Positions 1 to 11,100 of a stretch of 42,262 nt of DNA are shown piece after piece (the first letter of the stretch is position 1; each line of letters starts with the position of its first letter). The translations under genes and the position numbers were made by a program. The stretch is taken from the NCBI GenBank assembly GCA_937957915.1, contig CALGNZ010000092.1, forward strand, positions 1-42,262, given 5' to 3'. The notes below the pieces were generated by a model. That model was given only the letters and a program-made list of their open reading frames with translations, was not told the origin of the DNA and made no database searches. The stretch is from an uncultured Granulosicoccaceae bacterium. Its GTDB lineage: Bacteria > Pseudomonadota > Gammaproteobacteria > Granulosicoccales > Granulosicoccaceae.

Positions 1-1167
1 TTTGGATTGGGTTTTCAGTTTCAAACACTGGCCTCAGTGTCTGATCAACTTATTGCCCAATTTAATATCGATTACACCATGGTTGGTACCCTGATCGGTG
101 TTTTTATGTTGACCGGTCTCTTTTTGGCGTTGCCTGCAGGATGGGTCGGTCGTTATGCGAGTGATCGGATCCTTGCATCGTCGGGTATGGCGTTCCTTGC
201 TGTTGGTGGATTCATAGTCGCCCTTGCAGATACTACGCTTCAAATTGGTGTTGGGCGGATGGTGTGCGGTGCAGGCTTTGTAATATCAACTATTTACTTT
301 GCCAAAATGACTGTTGATTGGTTTGGCGAATTCGAGATTGCCACAGCGATGGGGCTTTTGGTGATGACCTGGCCACTGGGTATTGCTGCCGGTCAAATCA
401 TCCATACCTGGCTTGGTCAAAATTCACATTGGTCAACAGCATTCATCGTTGCCTCCTCGTTTTGCGCGTTGGGTGCAGTAGCAGTGTTTCTTGCTTACCG
501 CCCTCCGGGAGTCAGTTTGGAACCTGCCTCTGAAAACGGTGAAACCAGGCCGATGCAAACTGAGGTTACAGCCAGTAGAAAAAGCGGGTTTTCGCGTACA
601 GAACTGCTGCTGACCATGGTCGCATCTATATCCTGGGCGTTATTCAATGCCGGCTATGTGGTTTTCTTAAGTTTCGCACCGGGTTGGCTGGTGGAGAACG
701 GATACAGCACATTGCAGGCTGCTTCTGTTATTTCATCTGGTAGTTGGGTGATGATGATCTCAATTGTTATAGGTGGCGCAGTTGCAGATCGAACTGGCAG
801 ACCTGACCTGGTATTCTATTTTTGTATGTTTGTCGCCACGCTGTCGTTACTTTCTCTGTTCTGGACTGATTATTCACTACCGTCATCTTTGCTATTTGGT
901 TTGATTGGTGCGGCGCCAGCTGGAATTATTATGTCGTTGGCCAGTGAGGCTATTGAGCCGCACAACAGAGCGCTCGGTATGGGTGTGTTTTTTAGCCTGT
1001 ATTTTCTTTTCGTGGCCCCGGCTCCTGTCGTGGCAGGCAAGCTGGTCGACTACAGTGGCAGCGCCTGGTTCGCGGTGGTTTTTGCAGCGAGCTTGTTTGC
1101 CGCTACCGCTTTGGGCTATGCGGCGTTTCGAGTTACCCAGCGAGCTGTTAATCGCAGTGCGATTTAA
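1..1167 (+). CDS. MFS transporter (5' end outside window)
   Basis: Inner-membrane major facilitator superfamily permease, cut by the left edge: the frame is open from base 1, so the TTG at 7 is not a credible start. About 386 residues remain, nearly all hydrophobic helices with short polar loops. The N-terminal half shows GTLIGVFMLTGLFLALPAGW and then a loop with GRYASDR, the position of the MFS loop 2-3 motif (G-x-x-x-D-R-x-G-like). A cytoplasmic linker rich in E, T and R lies near residues 170-195. The second half has the matching GGAVADRTGRPD loop. The layout recalls the CynX/NimT-like group, but the substrate cannot be read. The next gene on the same strand, 72 bases on, is an FAD-dependent oxidase-type enzyme, so uptake of its amine or amino-acid substrate is a reasonable inference. 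Confidence 0.85.
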   Translation, partial: FGLGFQFQTLASVSDQLIAQFNIDYTMVGTLIGVFMLTGLFLALPAGWVGRYASDRILASSGMAFLAVGGFIVALADTTLQIGVGRMVCGAGFVISTIYFAKMTVDWFGEFEIATAMGLLVMTWPLGIAAGQIIHTWLGQNSHWSTAFIVASSFCALGAVAVFLAYRPPGVSLEPASENGETRPMQTEVTASRKSGFSRTELLLTMVASISWALFNAGYVVFLSFAPGWLVENGYSTLQAASVISSGSWVMMISIVIGGAVADRTGRPDLVFYFCMFVATLSLLSLFWTDYSLPSSLLFGLIGAAPAGIIMSLASEAIEPHNRALGMGVFFSLYFLFVAPAPVVAGKLVDYSGSAWFAVVFAASLFAATALGYAAFRVTQRAVNRSAI

Positions 1168-1239
1168 TATTCCGCTGCAATTGTACGTTGTTGCGTATTA
1201 TTGATTGTAGGTGTTGCCCGAGTATTGAGCCAATCGCTT

Positions 1240-2616
1240 ATGTTTAAGCAAAAATACGATGTAGCCGTTATTGGTGCGGGCATAGCAGGTATTGCGACTT
1301 GTCACGCCCTGCAGCAGGCGGGCGCGGGAAAAATCGTACTTGTCGAATCCGGATCGCCGCTTTCCCTGACTAGTGATAAGTCGACTGAGTGTTACCGAAA
1401 TTTCTGGCCCGGCCCGGACAGCTCGATGGCAGCTCTGATGAGCCAGAGTATCGATAGAATTCACCAATTCACAGCCGAGTCAAATAATCGTTTTCAGCTG
1501 CATCAGCGTGGTTATGTATTCGCTACGGCGCAGCTGTCGCAGGTAGAAGCGCTGGAGCAACAGGCTTTGCTCAATGAGCGTTACGGTGGCGGTGTTCTTC
1601 GACACTACGGCAACAACACCAAAAACAGCGAATATCACTTGTCACCAAAGGTTGGCTTTGAGAAGACATTGGATGGTGCTGATCTGATTACCTATCCTGA
1701 ACTGATTCGTCGCCACTTTCCGTATTTGTCTAAAGACACTGTCGGTGTTTTGCACGTGCGTAGATGCGGTGTTTTGAGCGCGCAGCAGTTCGGTATGTAT
1801 TTACTTGATGAAGTAAGAGAGCAGGGAGCAGACCTTGTCAGTGGTGAGTTTACCGGCGTGCAAACGAAAGGTGGAAAACTCTCTTCGATTGAAGTGAAAA
1901 TGGACGTTGGCAACGTGGCCATCGATTGCGATGCACTGGTGTTATGTACCGGGCCGCATTTGAAAGCAACTGCTTTGCTGGCTGGAACTGATCTGCCTGT
2001 TGAGGTCGAGAAGCACGTAAAGATATCGATAAATGACAAACTGCAGGTTATCCCGCGTGACGCTCCTTTGATTGTCTGGAACGATCCGCTTGATTTATGC
2101 TGGGCAGAAGAGGAGCGGGAATTACTAGCTTCGTCGGAAGAGACGCGTTTTCTGACAGAGACGTTTCCCGCCGGTGTGCACGGCAGACCTGTCGGTGCGG
2201 GTAATACCGTCTATATCTACTGGACTTACGATAGTGAAAGTCAGCAAGTGCCGACATTTCCAATTGAGCCAGTGCCCTATTACCCTGAAATTTTGCTGCG
2301 CGGCATGGCGCGTATGGTGCCGGGACTGCGCAATTATCTAGAAGCCATGCCGAAACCTGTTGTCGATGGTGGCTACTACACAAAGGTGGCGGATAATCGC
2401 CCGTTGATAGGTCCGCTGGATGTACCCGGAACCTTTGTGGCAGGTGCCTATTCCGGATACGGGATAATGGCGTCTTACGCTGGTGGAGAGCTGGCCGCAG
2501 CACACGTGATGGGCGATGCTCTGCCAGATTATGCCCCCGCTTTTGAAGCCAGCCGATTTAGTAATCCTGAATACCTTGAAAAACTGTCAGGGCTTGTTGC
2601 TTCGGGTCAAATTTAG
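1240..2616 (+). CDS. FAD-dependent oxidoreductase, DAO (D-amino-acid oxidase-like) family
   Basis: Predicted cytoplasmic flavoenzyme of 458 residues. The frame is open back to a TTG at 1201, but the ATG at 1240 is preferred because the Rossmann FAD motif VAVIGAGIAGIATCHAL then begins at about residue 8, as is usual. An acidic end of beta-2 (VLVES) follows. A C-terminal block with DNRPLIGPLDVPGTFVAGAY and then SGYGIMASYAGGELAA is typical of the DAO fold, which closes over the flavin. Relatives include sarcosine oxidase, glycine oxidase and D-amino-acid dehydrogenase, so oxidation of an amine or imino/amino acid is likely. The exact substrate is unknown. No strong ribosome binding site precedes the start. 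It probably forms a unit with the upstream MFS transporter. Confidence 0.85.
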   Translation: MFKQKYDVAVIGAGIAGIATCHALQQAGAGKIVLVESGSPLSLTSDKSTECYRNFWPGPDSSMAALMSQSIDRIHQFTAESNNRFQLHQRGYVFATAQLSQVEALEQQALLNERYGGGVLRHYGNNTKNSEYHLSPKVGFEKTLDGADLITYPELIRRHFPYLSKDTVGVLHVRRCGVLSAQQFGMYLLDEVREQGADLVSGEFTGVQTKGGKLSSIEVKMDVGNVAIDCDALVLCTGPHLKATALLAGTDLPVEVEKHVKISINDKLQVIPRDAPLIVWNDPLDLCWAEEERELLASSEETRFLTETFPAGVHGRPVGAGNTVYIYWTYDSESQQVPTFPIEPVPYYPEILLRGMARMVPGLRNYLEAMPKPVVDGGYYTKVADNRPLIGPLDVPGTFVAGAYSGYGIMASYAGGELAAAHVMGDALPDYAPAFEASRFSNPEYLEKLSGLVASGQI

Positions 2617-2896
2617 TTTTCCTGACAGATCTTGCAACCCATTACGGCGGGTTCTTCGTTGGTAATGCTCTAAACCTGACTGAACGCATTTGAAAGTGCG
2701 CAATCCTGCGAACTGGCCGATACCAGATTCAACGTGGCGTTACTTCAGTGGCTGTTCATTTTTGGTTTATAGTATTAGCGTAAAACGGTACCGCCATACC
2801 GCTTTGTATCGCTTACCAGTTTTGCTGTAGTAGGTAGTTCGCTCTTTTACTCTCGATAGTTTATTTTATTTGTTCCCTGTTAACGGAGGGTTCGTT

Positions 2897-3703
2897 ATGT
2901 ATCACCCACTTAGAACATTGACTCTGGCCAGCCTCGTAGGCTTGTTCGCTGCCAGTTGTGCAACTTCGCCAACGGGGCAGCGGCAACTGAGTCTGGTCTC
3001 CGATTCTCAAATGGCCTCGTTAGGCAACACTGCCTACAACGATATGAAAAAGACCATTCCAATTTCAAAAGATCCTGCCCAAACCGCTTATGTCAATTGC
3101 ATAGCCAATGCGATAACTACTGAACTAAATGATAAACAGGCGTGGGAAGTCACATTGTTTGACGATGATCAGGTAAACGCGTTTGCTTTGCCGGGTGGGA
3201 AAATTGGTGTTTATACAGGCTTGTTGAAAGTGGCGGAAACTCCAGATCAACTGGCAGCTGTGATGGGCCATGAAGTTGCACACGTTCTTGCTGATCATGG
3301 CAAGGCTCGGTATTCAGCCAATCTGGCGGGTCAGGCAGGGTTGCTTGCCGGTCAAATTCTGATTGGCGCTTCGAGCAGCAGCAACAAGCGCGGGGCGATG
3401 GCAGCACTTGGCATCGGGCTACAATTCGGGGTGATGATGCCCTATGGTCGCTCACATGAAACCGAAGCGGACGTACTGGGTTTGGATATGTTGGCAAAAG
3501 CCGGTTTTGACCCGCGGGCCAGCACGCAACTTTGGCGCAATATGGCTGCTGCCAACCCAGGGGCACCACCAGAGTTTATGTCTACCCACCCGGCTGCAAC
3601 TACCCGCATAGACAACTTGCAGAAACGCATGCCAAAGGCGATGAACATCTATCAACAGGCGCGTAGTAGTGGTCGTATTCCAAATTGCCGAATACCTGTC
3701 TGA
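2897..3703 (+). CDS. M48-family zinc metalloprotease lipoprotein
   Basis: Envelope protease of 268 residues. The start is the ATG at 2897, seven bases after GGAGGG at 2885-2890; an upstream in-frame TTG at 2870 has no such site. The N-terminus is a lipoprotein signal with Cys21 in the context LFAASC, so the mature protein should be lipid-anchored and face the periplasm. The zinc site is visible: H125-E-V-A-H129, with the second-site motif E188-T-E-A-D192. A flexible N-terminal part and the sequence NAFALPGGKIGVYTGLL match the LoiP/YggG-type M48 peptidases, which degrade damaged outer-membrane proteins. It stands alone, with no operon partner on the same strand. The family call is firm; the specific substrate is unknown. 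Confidence 0.93.
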   Translation: MYHPLRTLTLASLVGLFAASCATSPTGQRQLSLVSDSQMASLGNTAYNDMKKTIPISKDPAQTAYVNCIANAITTELNDKQAWEVTLFDDDQVNAFALPGGKIGVYTGLLKVAETPDQLAAVMGHEVAHVLADHGKARYSANLAGQAGLLAGQILIGASSSSNKRGAMAALGIGLQFGVMMPYGRSHETEADVLGLDMLAKAGFDPRASTQLWRNMAAANPGAPPEFMSTHPAATTRIDNLQKRMPKAMNIYQQARSSGRIPNCRIPV

Positions 3704-4017
3704 GTAGGTAACGGGTTGGACCTTACCTGAGCCTTAGCTGAGTTGCCGCGACTGGCACTTCAGGTGGAGCAATTCGGTAATAGAACCTCACAGATTCAGC
3801 AGCGAGCTGGGGCTGGATGATTTTTTGTGCGTAATGCTCGTCCTGGAATGCTCTTCCAATTGAGCAGTCTGATCGCGAAAGCGTAGTATTTTACTTCCAG
3901 CGTTAACCAGATCATAAGTCGTGTCTTTTATGCTGACCAGTCCTACGACGAATTTGCCACTGGTCAATAAGCGAACTCTGATCGGTATACCGGGGATTAT
4001 CAGCGCCAGTGCGGTAT
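3704..4017. other. Intergenic stretch with no supported gene
   Basis: This 314-base gap separates the M48 protease from the convergent small membrane protein gene. A short inverted repeat, AGGTAA at 3706-3711 and TTACCT at 3723-3728, follows the protease stop codon, but no T-run follows it. On the minus strand one frame stays open from 4120 down to 3791 without an ATG or GTG. It overlaps the convincing small gene and I do not call it. Confidence 0.5.
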
Positions 4018-4272
4018 TCAGTGTGAGAAGTAACCGATGAGGTTCACCAGTATCGTCAGCAGCACTGAGCCAATCAGCATAATCTTCCAGGGGAAAAATA
4101 CCTTCACACTCGGTTGCTGGTCATCTTCGTGTTGTTGTATGGCTTTTTTGGCATTCTCTTCGATCTTGCGCTGTACGTTGTTTGCGGCGTTTGGAAATAT
4201 CACTGGTAAAACGTTCAGCAAGACTGTCAGTACTACAGACCCGATAACTGAATACAAAAGGAAATTGCTCAT
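4018..4272 (-). CDS. Small two-helix membrane protein, unknown function
   Basis: Protein of 84 residues. I chose the ATG at 4272 because AGGAGA at 4279-4284 sits six bases upstream; longer versions of the frame start in non-coding-looking sequence. The layout is clear: a first membrane helix (FLLYSVIGSVVLTVLLNVLP), a soluble stretch rich in charged and amide residues (RKIEENAKKAIQQHEDDQQ), and a second helix near the C-terminus (IMLIGSVLLTILVNLIGYF). The linker looks helical or coiled-coil. The gene points away from the Fur-family gene, and their upstream regions meet near 4273-4539. I do not recognise a named family and assign no function. Confidence 0.75.
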   Translation of the reverse strand: MSNFLLYSVIGSVVLTVLLNVLPVIFPNAANNVQRKIEENAKKAIQQHEDDQQPSVKVFFPWKIMLIGSVLLTILVNLIGYFSH

Positions 4273-4370
4273 TGATTCTCTCCTGGCATAGGTTGTTGGT
4301 TTCCATTTTCTGATGCGGGGAAAATGCGTTAACCCGGGTAGCCATTCGCTCCCCGGTTCCAGAGTAAGAA

Positions 4371-4398
4371 TTGCAACCACGTTGCTCGGTCATATAAT
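4371..4398 (+). promoter_or_regulatory. Candidate sigma-70 promoter for the Fur-family gene
   Basis: TTGCAA at 4371-4376 and a perfect TATAAT at 4393-4398 are separated by 16 bases. Transcription would begin near 4405, leaving about 135 bases of leader before the ATG at 4540. The match is by eye only. No clear Fur or PerR box overlaps it. Confidence 0.45.
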
Positions 4399-4539
4399 AC
4401 GCGCCCTTTTACATGCTCACCCGGACTGTTGAAACCCACGACCATTCTGCCACTCGGTAACCGTCTCTTTCTGGCCGGGGCGGGTAGTTTTTTATATGCT
4501 AATCTTGACTAAGTACAGAACTGGTAGCAGTATACTTCC

Positions 4540-4971
4540 ATGGATGATTCCGAAATCAGTCAAAATCCACTGGACGTGTCTGAAGCCCTTAAAGCTGCTG
4601 GTCTGCAGGTGACTGCTCAGCGCCTGGCGGTGTATCGGGCAGTGCAGCTGACACCCCACGCCATGGCTGACGAGATCTGTCAGGCGGTACGCACAGAGCT
4701 GGGTGTTATCTCGCGGCAGGCGGTGTACGACGCGTTGAATGCTATGTCTGAGCATGGATTGATTCGTCGGATTCAGCCTGCAGGCTCTGCCGCTCGATAC
4801 GAACACCGTGTCGACAACCATCACCATCTGGCTTGCCGTAAATGTGGAAATCTAATAGATATCGATTGCGCGGTTGGCGAGGCGCCGTGTCTGACAGCCG
4901 ACCACGATCATGGTTATCAGATAGATGAGGCAGAGGTGACGTATTGGGGTATTTGTCCCGATTGCCAGTAA
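4540..4971 (+). CDS. Fur-family metal-dependent regulator, PerR-like by context
   Basis: Cytoplasmic DNA-binding repressor of 143 residues, the usual length for Fur proteins. The N-terminal winged helix covers about residues 15-85, with [11 protein letters not shown] and [22 protein letters not shown] as the DNA-binding part. The dimerisation half carries the histidine cluster H89..H94-H96 and two structural zinc pairs, C99-x-x-C102 and C139-x-x-C142. The next gene downstream, 209 bases on, is catalase-peroxidase katG. That pairing (furA-katG in mycobacteria, perR-katG elsewhere) suggests a peroxide sensor rather than an iron regulator. Fur, Zur and PerR cannot be separated on motifs alone. 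No strong ribosome binding site precedes the ATG. Confidence 0.9.
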   Translation: MDDSEISQNPLDVSEALKAAGLQVTAQRLAVYRAVQLTPHAMADEICQAVRTELGVISRQAVYDALNAMSEHGLIRRIQPAGSAARYEHRVDNHHHLACRKCGNLIDIDCAVGEAPCLTADHDHGYQIDEAEVTYWGICPDCQ

Positions 4972-5042
4972 TAACAACCAATTGAAAATACTCCAGGGCC
5001 CGGTTGCGTCAACACAATTACTGTAAACACTGAAATCTGGAA

Positions 5043-5072
5043 TTGACGGAGAGATATCACGTTGAAGATACA
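5043..5072 (+). promoter_or_regulatory. Weak candidate promoter upstream of katG
   Basis: TTGACG at 5043-5048 is a near-consensus -35 element. GATACA at 5067-5072, 18 bases on, is a poor -10. The gap between the regulator stop (4971) and katG is 209 bases, long enough for a separate promoter, and the stretch before the katG ribosome binding site is A-rich. No convincing PerR, Fur or OxyR site was found by eye. Confidence 0.25.
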
Positions 5073-5081
5073 GACGTATAG

Positions 5082-7352
<2,271 letters not shown>

Positions 7353-7370
7353 CTGCTTTCTGAGCGTGTA

Positions 7371-7397
7371 AAAAGGGCCGCCCCGCCTGGGGTGGCC
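7371..7397 (-). terminator. Hairpin terminator between katG and the glutaredoxin gene
   Basis: GGCCGCCCC (7376-7384) and GGGGTGGCC (7389-7397) form a 9-base-pair stem with one G-U pair and a GCCT loop. Read on the minus strand, the stem is followed by a run of T from 7375 down, so it is a proper rho-independent terminator for the gene ending at 7418. It may also stop katG transcripts on the plus strand, where the tail is only pyrimidine-rich. Confidence 0.75.
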
Positions 7398-7417
7398 TGT
7401 CCTTTCAAACAATACTT

Positions 7418-7888
7418 CTAATGTGCTTTAGCCAGACTTAAGAGTTTTTGTGGCTGGTATCCGCTGACTACTTCGCCATCGATTGTTGTGACTGGCACAC
7501 CTCTGCCGTTCAGCTTGTCATACTGACGTTTTGCCTCTGCCGATACTTCTATATCGTACTCTTTGTAGGCAATGTTGTTGGCTTCAAAGAGTTTTCTCAC
7601 CTTTTTACAGTAACCGCACCAGGAGGTGCTGTACAACACAACAGCGGGCGCTATCTTTTTATCGGGTTCATCAGTTGTGTAAGCAGATGTGACAGCACTA
7701 TTTGCAGGACGATTGCGTATCTTAATTTTTGCCTGATTGGTATCAGACTGACATGGTCTCGACTGGTAGGTAACGCTACCGTCTTTACCAGTGCACTTGA
7801 ATACACCCGCTACGGTGACAGGCGATGTCAGAAATAAACTGACAACTACCGCCAGCTTCATTGCCAGCGCTATTTGAATTTTGCTCAC
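7418..7888 (-). CDS. Secreted DUF4124 plus glutaredoxin-domain protein
   Basis: Protein of 156 residues. I prefer the GTG at 7888, which has GGAG at 7895-7898 six bases upstream, over the longer frame from 7900. A signal peptide (about residues 1-27, ending near TVAG) sends it to the periplasm. A DUF4124-type module follows (GVFKCTGKDGSVTYQSRPC, residues 29-46). After a linker comes a glutaredoxin-like domain with the redox site C91-G-Y-C94, a later VPVTTIDG cis-proline loop and GYQPQKL. The family is probably involved in periplasmic thiol handling, but no partner is known. It is convergent with katG, so oxidative stress could link the two; that is inference. Confidence 0.85.
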   Translation of the reverse strand: MSKIQIALAMKLAVVVSLFLTSPVTVAGVFKCTGKDGSVTYQSRPCQSDTNQAKIKIRNRPANSAVTSAYTTDEPDKKIAPAVVLYSTSWCGYCKKVRKLFEANNIAYKEYDIEVSAEAKRQYDKLNGRGVPVTTIDGEVVSGYQPQKLLSLAKAH

Positions 7889-8120
7889 GAAACACTCCAC
7901 TCGTTTTACAACGGCGGTGTTGCGGCAGATACAGCGGATGGCTTAAGTAATCTCTGGTTAAAATGCCAAAGCTGTAAGTACGAGCTGTGACTCAGCACAC
8001 TATCTTGCCCTCTCAGACGTCATTGTTCGCCGCTATGACAAAAACCGTGGCCTGACTCTTCCCAATAGTCGATCAGCCCTTGTACCGGCAAATGAGAACT
8101 GTGTGGTTGTGAGAAGTCAC

Positions 8121-8136
8121 TGGCATACTCTATGCG
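8121..8136 (+). promoter_or_regulatory. Possible sigma-54 promoter upstream of the large GH-like gene
   Basis: TGGCATACTCTATGCG has the exact sigma-54 spacing, with GG and GC elements 12 bases apart and TGGCA and TGC intact, but other consensus bases are missing. Transcription would start near 8147, 47 bases before the ATG at 8194. A match this good is expected about once in a window of this size by chance. Confidence 0.25.
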
Positions 8137-8193
8137 CAAATTGAGGTTTCCGCTCATTGCGGTCTTTCGACCAAGAAAAATACGGAATTCTCT

Positions 8194-11100
8194 ATGTTAG
8201 TACGCACTCTGCTTGCGGCAGCGCTTGCTTTGTTATTGTCAACAAGCACATTCGCTACCGAGCCCTGGCTGTATTCAGGTCGAATCGGCGGAACCTTTAT
8301 TTATAACTCGATGAGTGAGGCGGACCTCATCACCTTGCTGGATAAGCGTGCATCCGAAAACGTCAGCATTCTGGAACTGGACAGCCAACTCTCGTATAAC
8401 CTGACCGATCAGGAATTCGATGCGGAAGTTGTGTTTCTTGATCAGGCGGCTGAACTCGCAAACGCGCGAGGAATGAAGGCGGTTATCTACTATCCGTCGT
8501 TTGAAGTGCTGACTAAAAACGCCATTGATGACAACGGTGTTGTTGCTGCTTCAACGTTCGCCAAAGATCACCCGGAGTGGCTGCAACAGGGGATCGATGG
8601 TACACCTAATGTATTTTATGGTGGTCAGGAGGTGTGGGTATCGCCCGGTGAAGAGAGCGCCTGGTTATCACCAAATTCCGGCTATAAAGACTACTTTATT
8701 TCCCGTGTAGAAAAACTCGCAGCCACCGACCTGGATGGCGTGTGGCTGGATGTACCAATCTACCTCGACACAGGCACACTCTGGACTGGTGCGGAGCCGG
8801 CAGCAGCTGCGGACTTTCGGGCCTGGACAATAGCTCAGGGCTTGAATGGTGGCGCGGGATACACCGTACCAACCGCTTACGATATGAGTAATGCTGGCTT
8901 TCGGGCCTGGATCAAATGGCGCCATATCAATGTAGCTGGCTTCCTCGACGACGTGAGGCAGGCCGCGCAGGCCATTAATCCTGACTTCGCGGTTATCGTC
9001 GAAAACTTTCCACTGGATTACTTTGATGGCACTGCATACGGTCTTGATGGTTCGTATTTGCCGGTGGAAGATAATTTTATTCGCGTTTGGGAAACAGACA
9101 GCGTCTCCAACACGCAAGCCATGAAGTGGGCTACGCCGGACGATTTTGAAAACAAGCTTGCCATGCTCAAGTGGGGCAAGAGTGTACACAACGAGCAGCC
9201 ATCATGGAGCTTTTCGTATGGCTACGAAACACTCGATGCGGGCCTGACCATGGCAGCTACCGTGGCCACACAAAATGTGCCGTTTGAATCAAAGACACCG
9301 ACCATGTTGAACACGGTTGACAGTGATTTCCGAAGTAACTGGTTTGGTTACGTGGGTGATCATGAAGCTGAGATATTCCAGGCGCCCCGGGTACCGCATT
9401 TGGCCATATGGTATAGCTCGGCGACTCGGGATTTTCAGGATTACGACCCAAGCGGCAAGTTTGGTATTTTCTCGGTGACGACCCCACCCACACCGGATGA
9501 CACATGGTGGGCCAAGCGGCCAACCGACAGTGTTGTTACCGCCAAACACCTGGGCAGCTATCGGGGAATGTCAGCTGCGATGATGCGTATGGATATTCCA
9601 TACACAATAGTGCACGGCCGCGACGCAGGCCCGCTGGCAGATATCAGTAATCTCGACATGCTGCTGCTGCCGAGCGTCGGCGCTATGTCGGCAGCGGATG
9701 CAGAATACATACGACAATATGTGCAAAATGGCGGCACTCTGCTGGCGACAGGTGAGTTACCTGGTACGCTTGACGAGACAGGCGCCGCCCGTGGTCAGAG
9801 TATTATCGCAGATCTATTTGGGTTCACGGGTGCAGCAACTGCGCGTGTAAACAAGTTTGGTAATGGACTGGCGATCTATCGGCCTGATATCGACGGTACT
9901 ACCCTGTTTGGTGAACAACTTGATGCAAACACCGCAGCTGACACGCTCAGTGAAGTCGAAAAACTGGTACGCATACACGTCGAAGAAGCATTTACGCTGG
10001 AAGACGGAGAAGACATATTTGTGGATCGCGCTATTGTTGATGACAACGAGCACGCGCTTTTTATCGTTAACTATAGTGGTTTACAACTACCGCTGGTGCG
10101 CTCGGTCAAAAACGTGGCCATTCACTACAATGCACCTGACGGTAAAATGGTTACCAATGTTGTCGCGAGTACGCCGGACAGCAACGGACTGAATGGTTTT
10201 GCAACGGTTAGCAATCGCGGCAACGGTGTGTACAAAATTGAAGTGCCGGTTGATCAGTTTGCGCTGCTGCGAATACAGTTAGCTGATGCGCCGGTCACCG
10301 CACTGCAGGCATACGAGGGTCCACAGTTCGAAGATCCGGTGCATGCCGAGGCTGCACAGAGCGGATTGGCCTTTGTGCTCAATAATATGCGCAATGGTTC
10401 ACTGCCAACGCCGAATCGATTTGGCGTACATACCAATCTAATAGATAACGAAGACTCTACAGAAATCTATACCAATGGTCATAACGTCACTGGTGAGCAT
10501 ATGGGGTTGCTGCTTCGCACCTCTGCTTGTCTGGGCGATCAATCCGCATTTGATGAAGCTTATCAATATGCCAGTGAACTGATGTATTCGCCTTTGTATC
10601 ACGTGCCTAACTGGTCGATTGACAAAAACGCTCAGCGTCCCTTTCTTTTTTACGATGACTTTCGCAACAACTGGTTCAATGCTAATGCACCGCTCGATGA
10701 TCTGAGGCTGATTCACGGCTTGATTGATGGCTACGAGAACTTTGGTCGTAACGATGCCAGTGCACTGGCAGACGCCATGTTTGAAGGGCTTTACTGGACC
10801 ACTGTTACAGATCGCGGTCGCAGTGAAAACAATACCCGGTTTCCTCAGTACCCGGGTGGTTTGCTTGGTTTCGCGTGGGACTGGTCAGAGGTAGATGACA
10901 ACAGCCTGACACCACCGTCGACTGCTACAGGAACGGGTTATCTCGGTGCTGATTTGCTGCCGGTGGACTATCAGGATTTGGGCGCAATTGCTCATGCTGC
11001 CGAGCGCGACCATCGTTGGGATGGTGTGCTGCAGGCAACGACTCAGCTGCTGCTTGATTCAGAAATAAACCTGTCCGGCCTTTACTACAACGGTTATCGA

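Noticed and set aside
3791..4120. 110-codon open frame on the minus strand with protein-like composition, overlapping the small membrane protein gene
   Set aside because: It contains no ATG or GTG, overlaps a gene with an excellent ribosome binding site and two clear helices, and matches no family I know.
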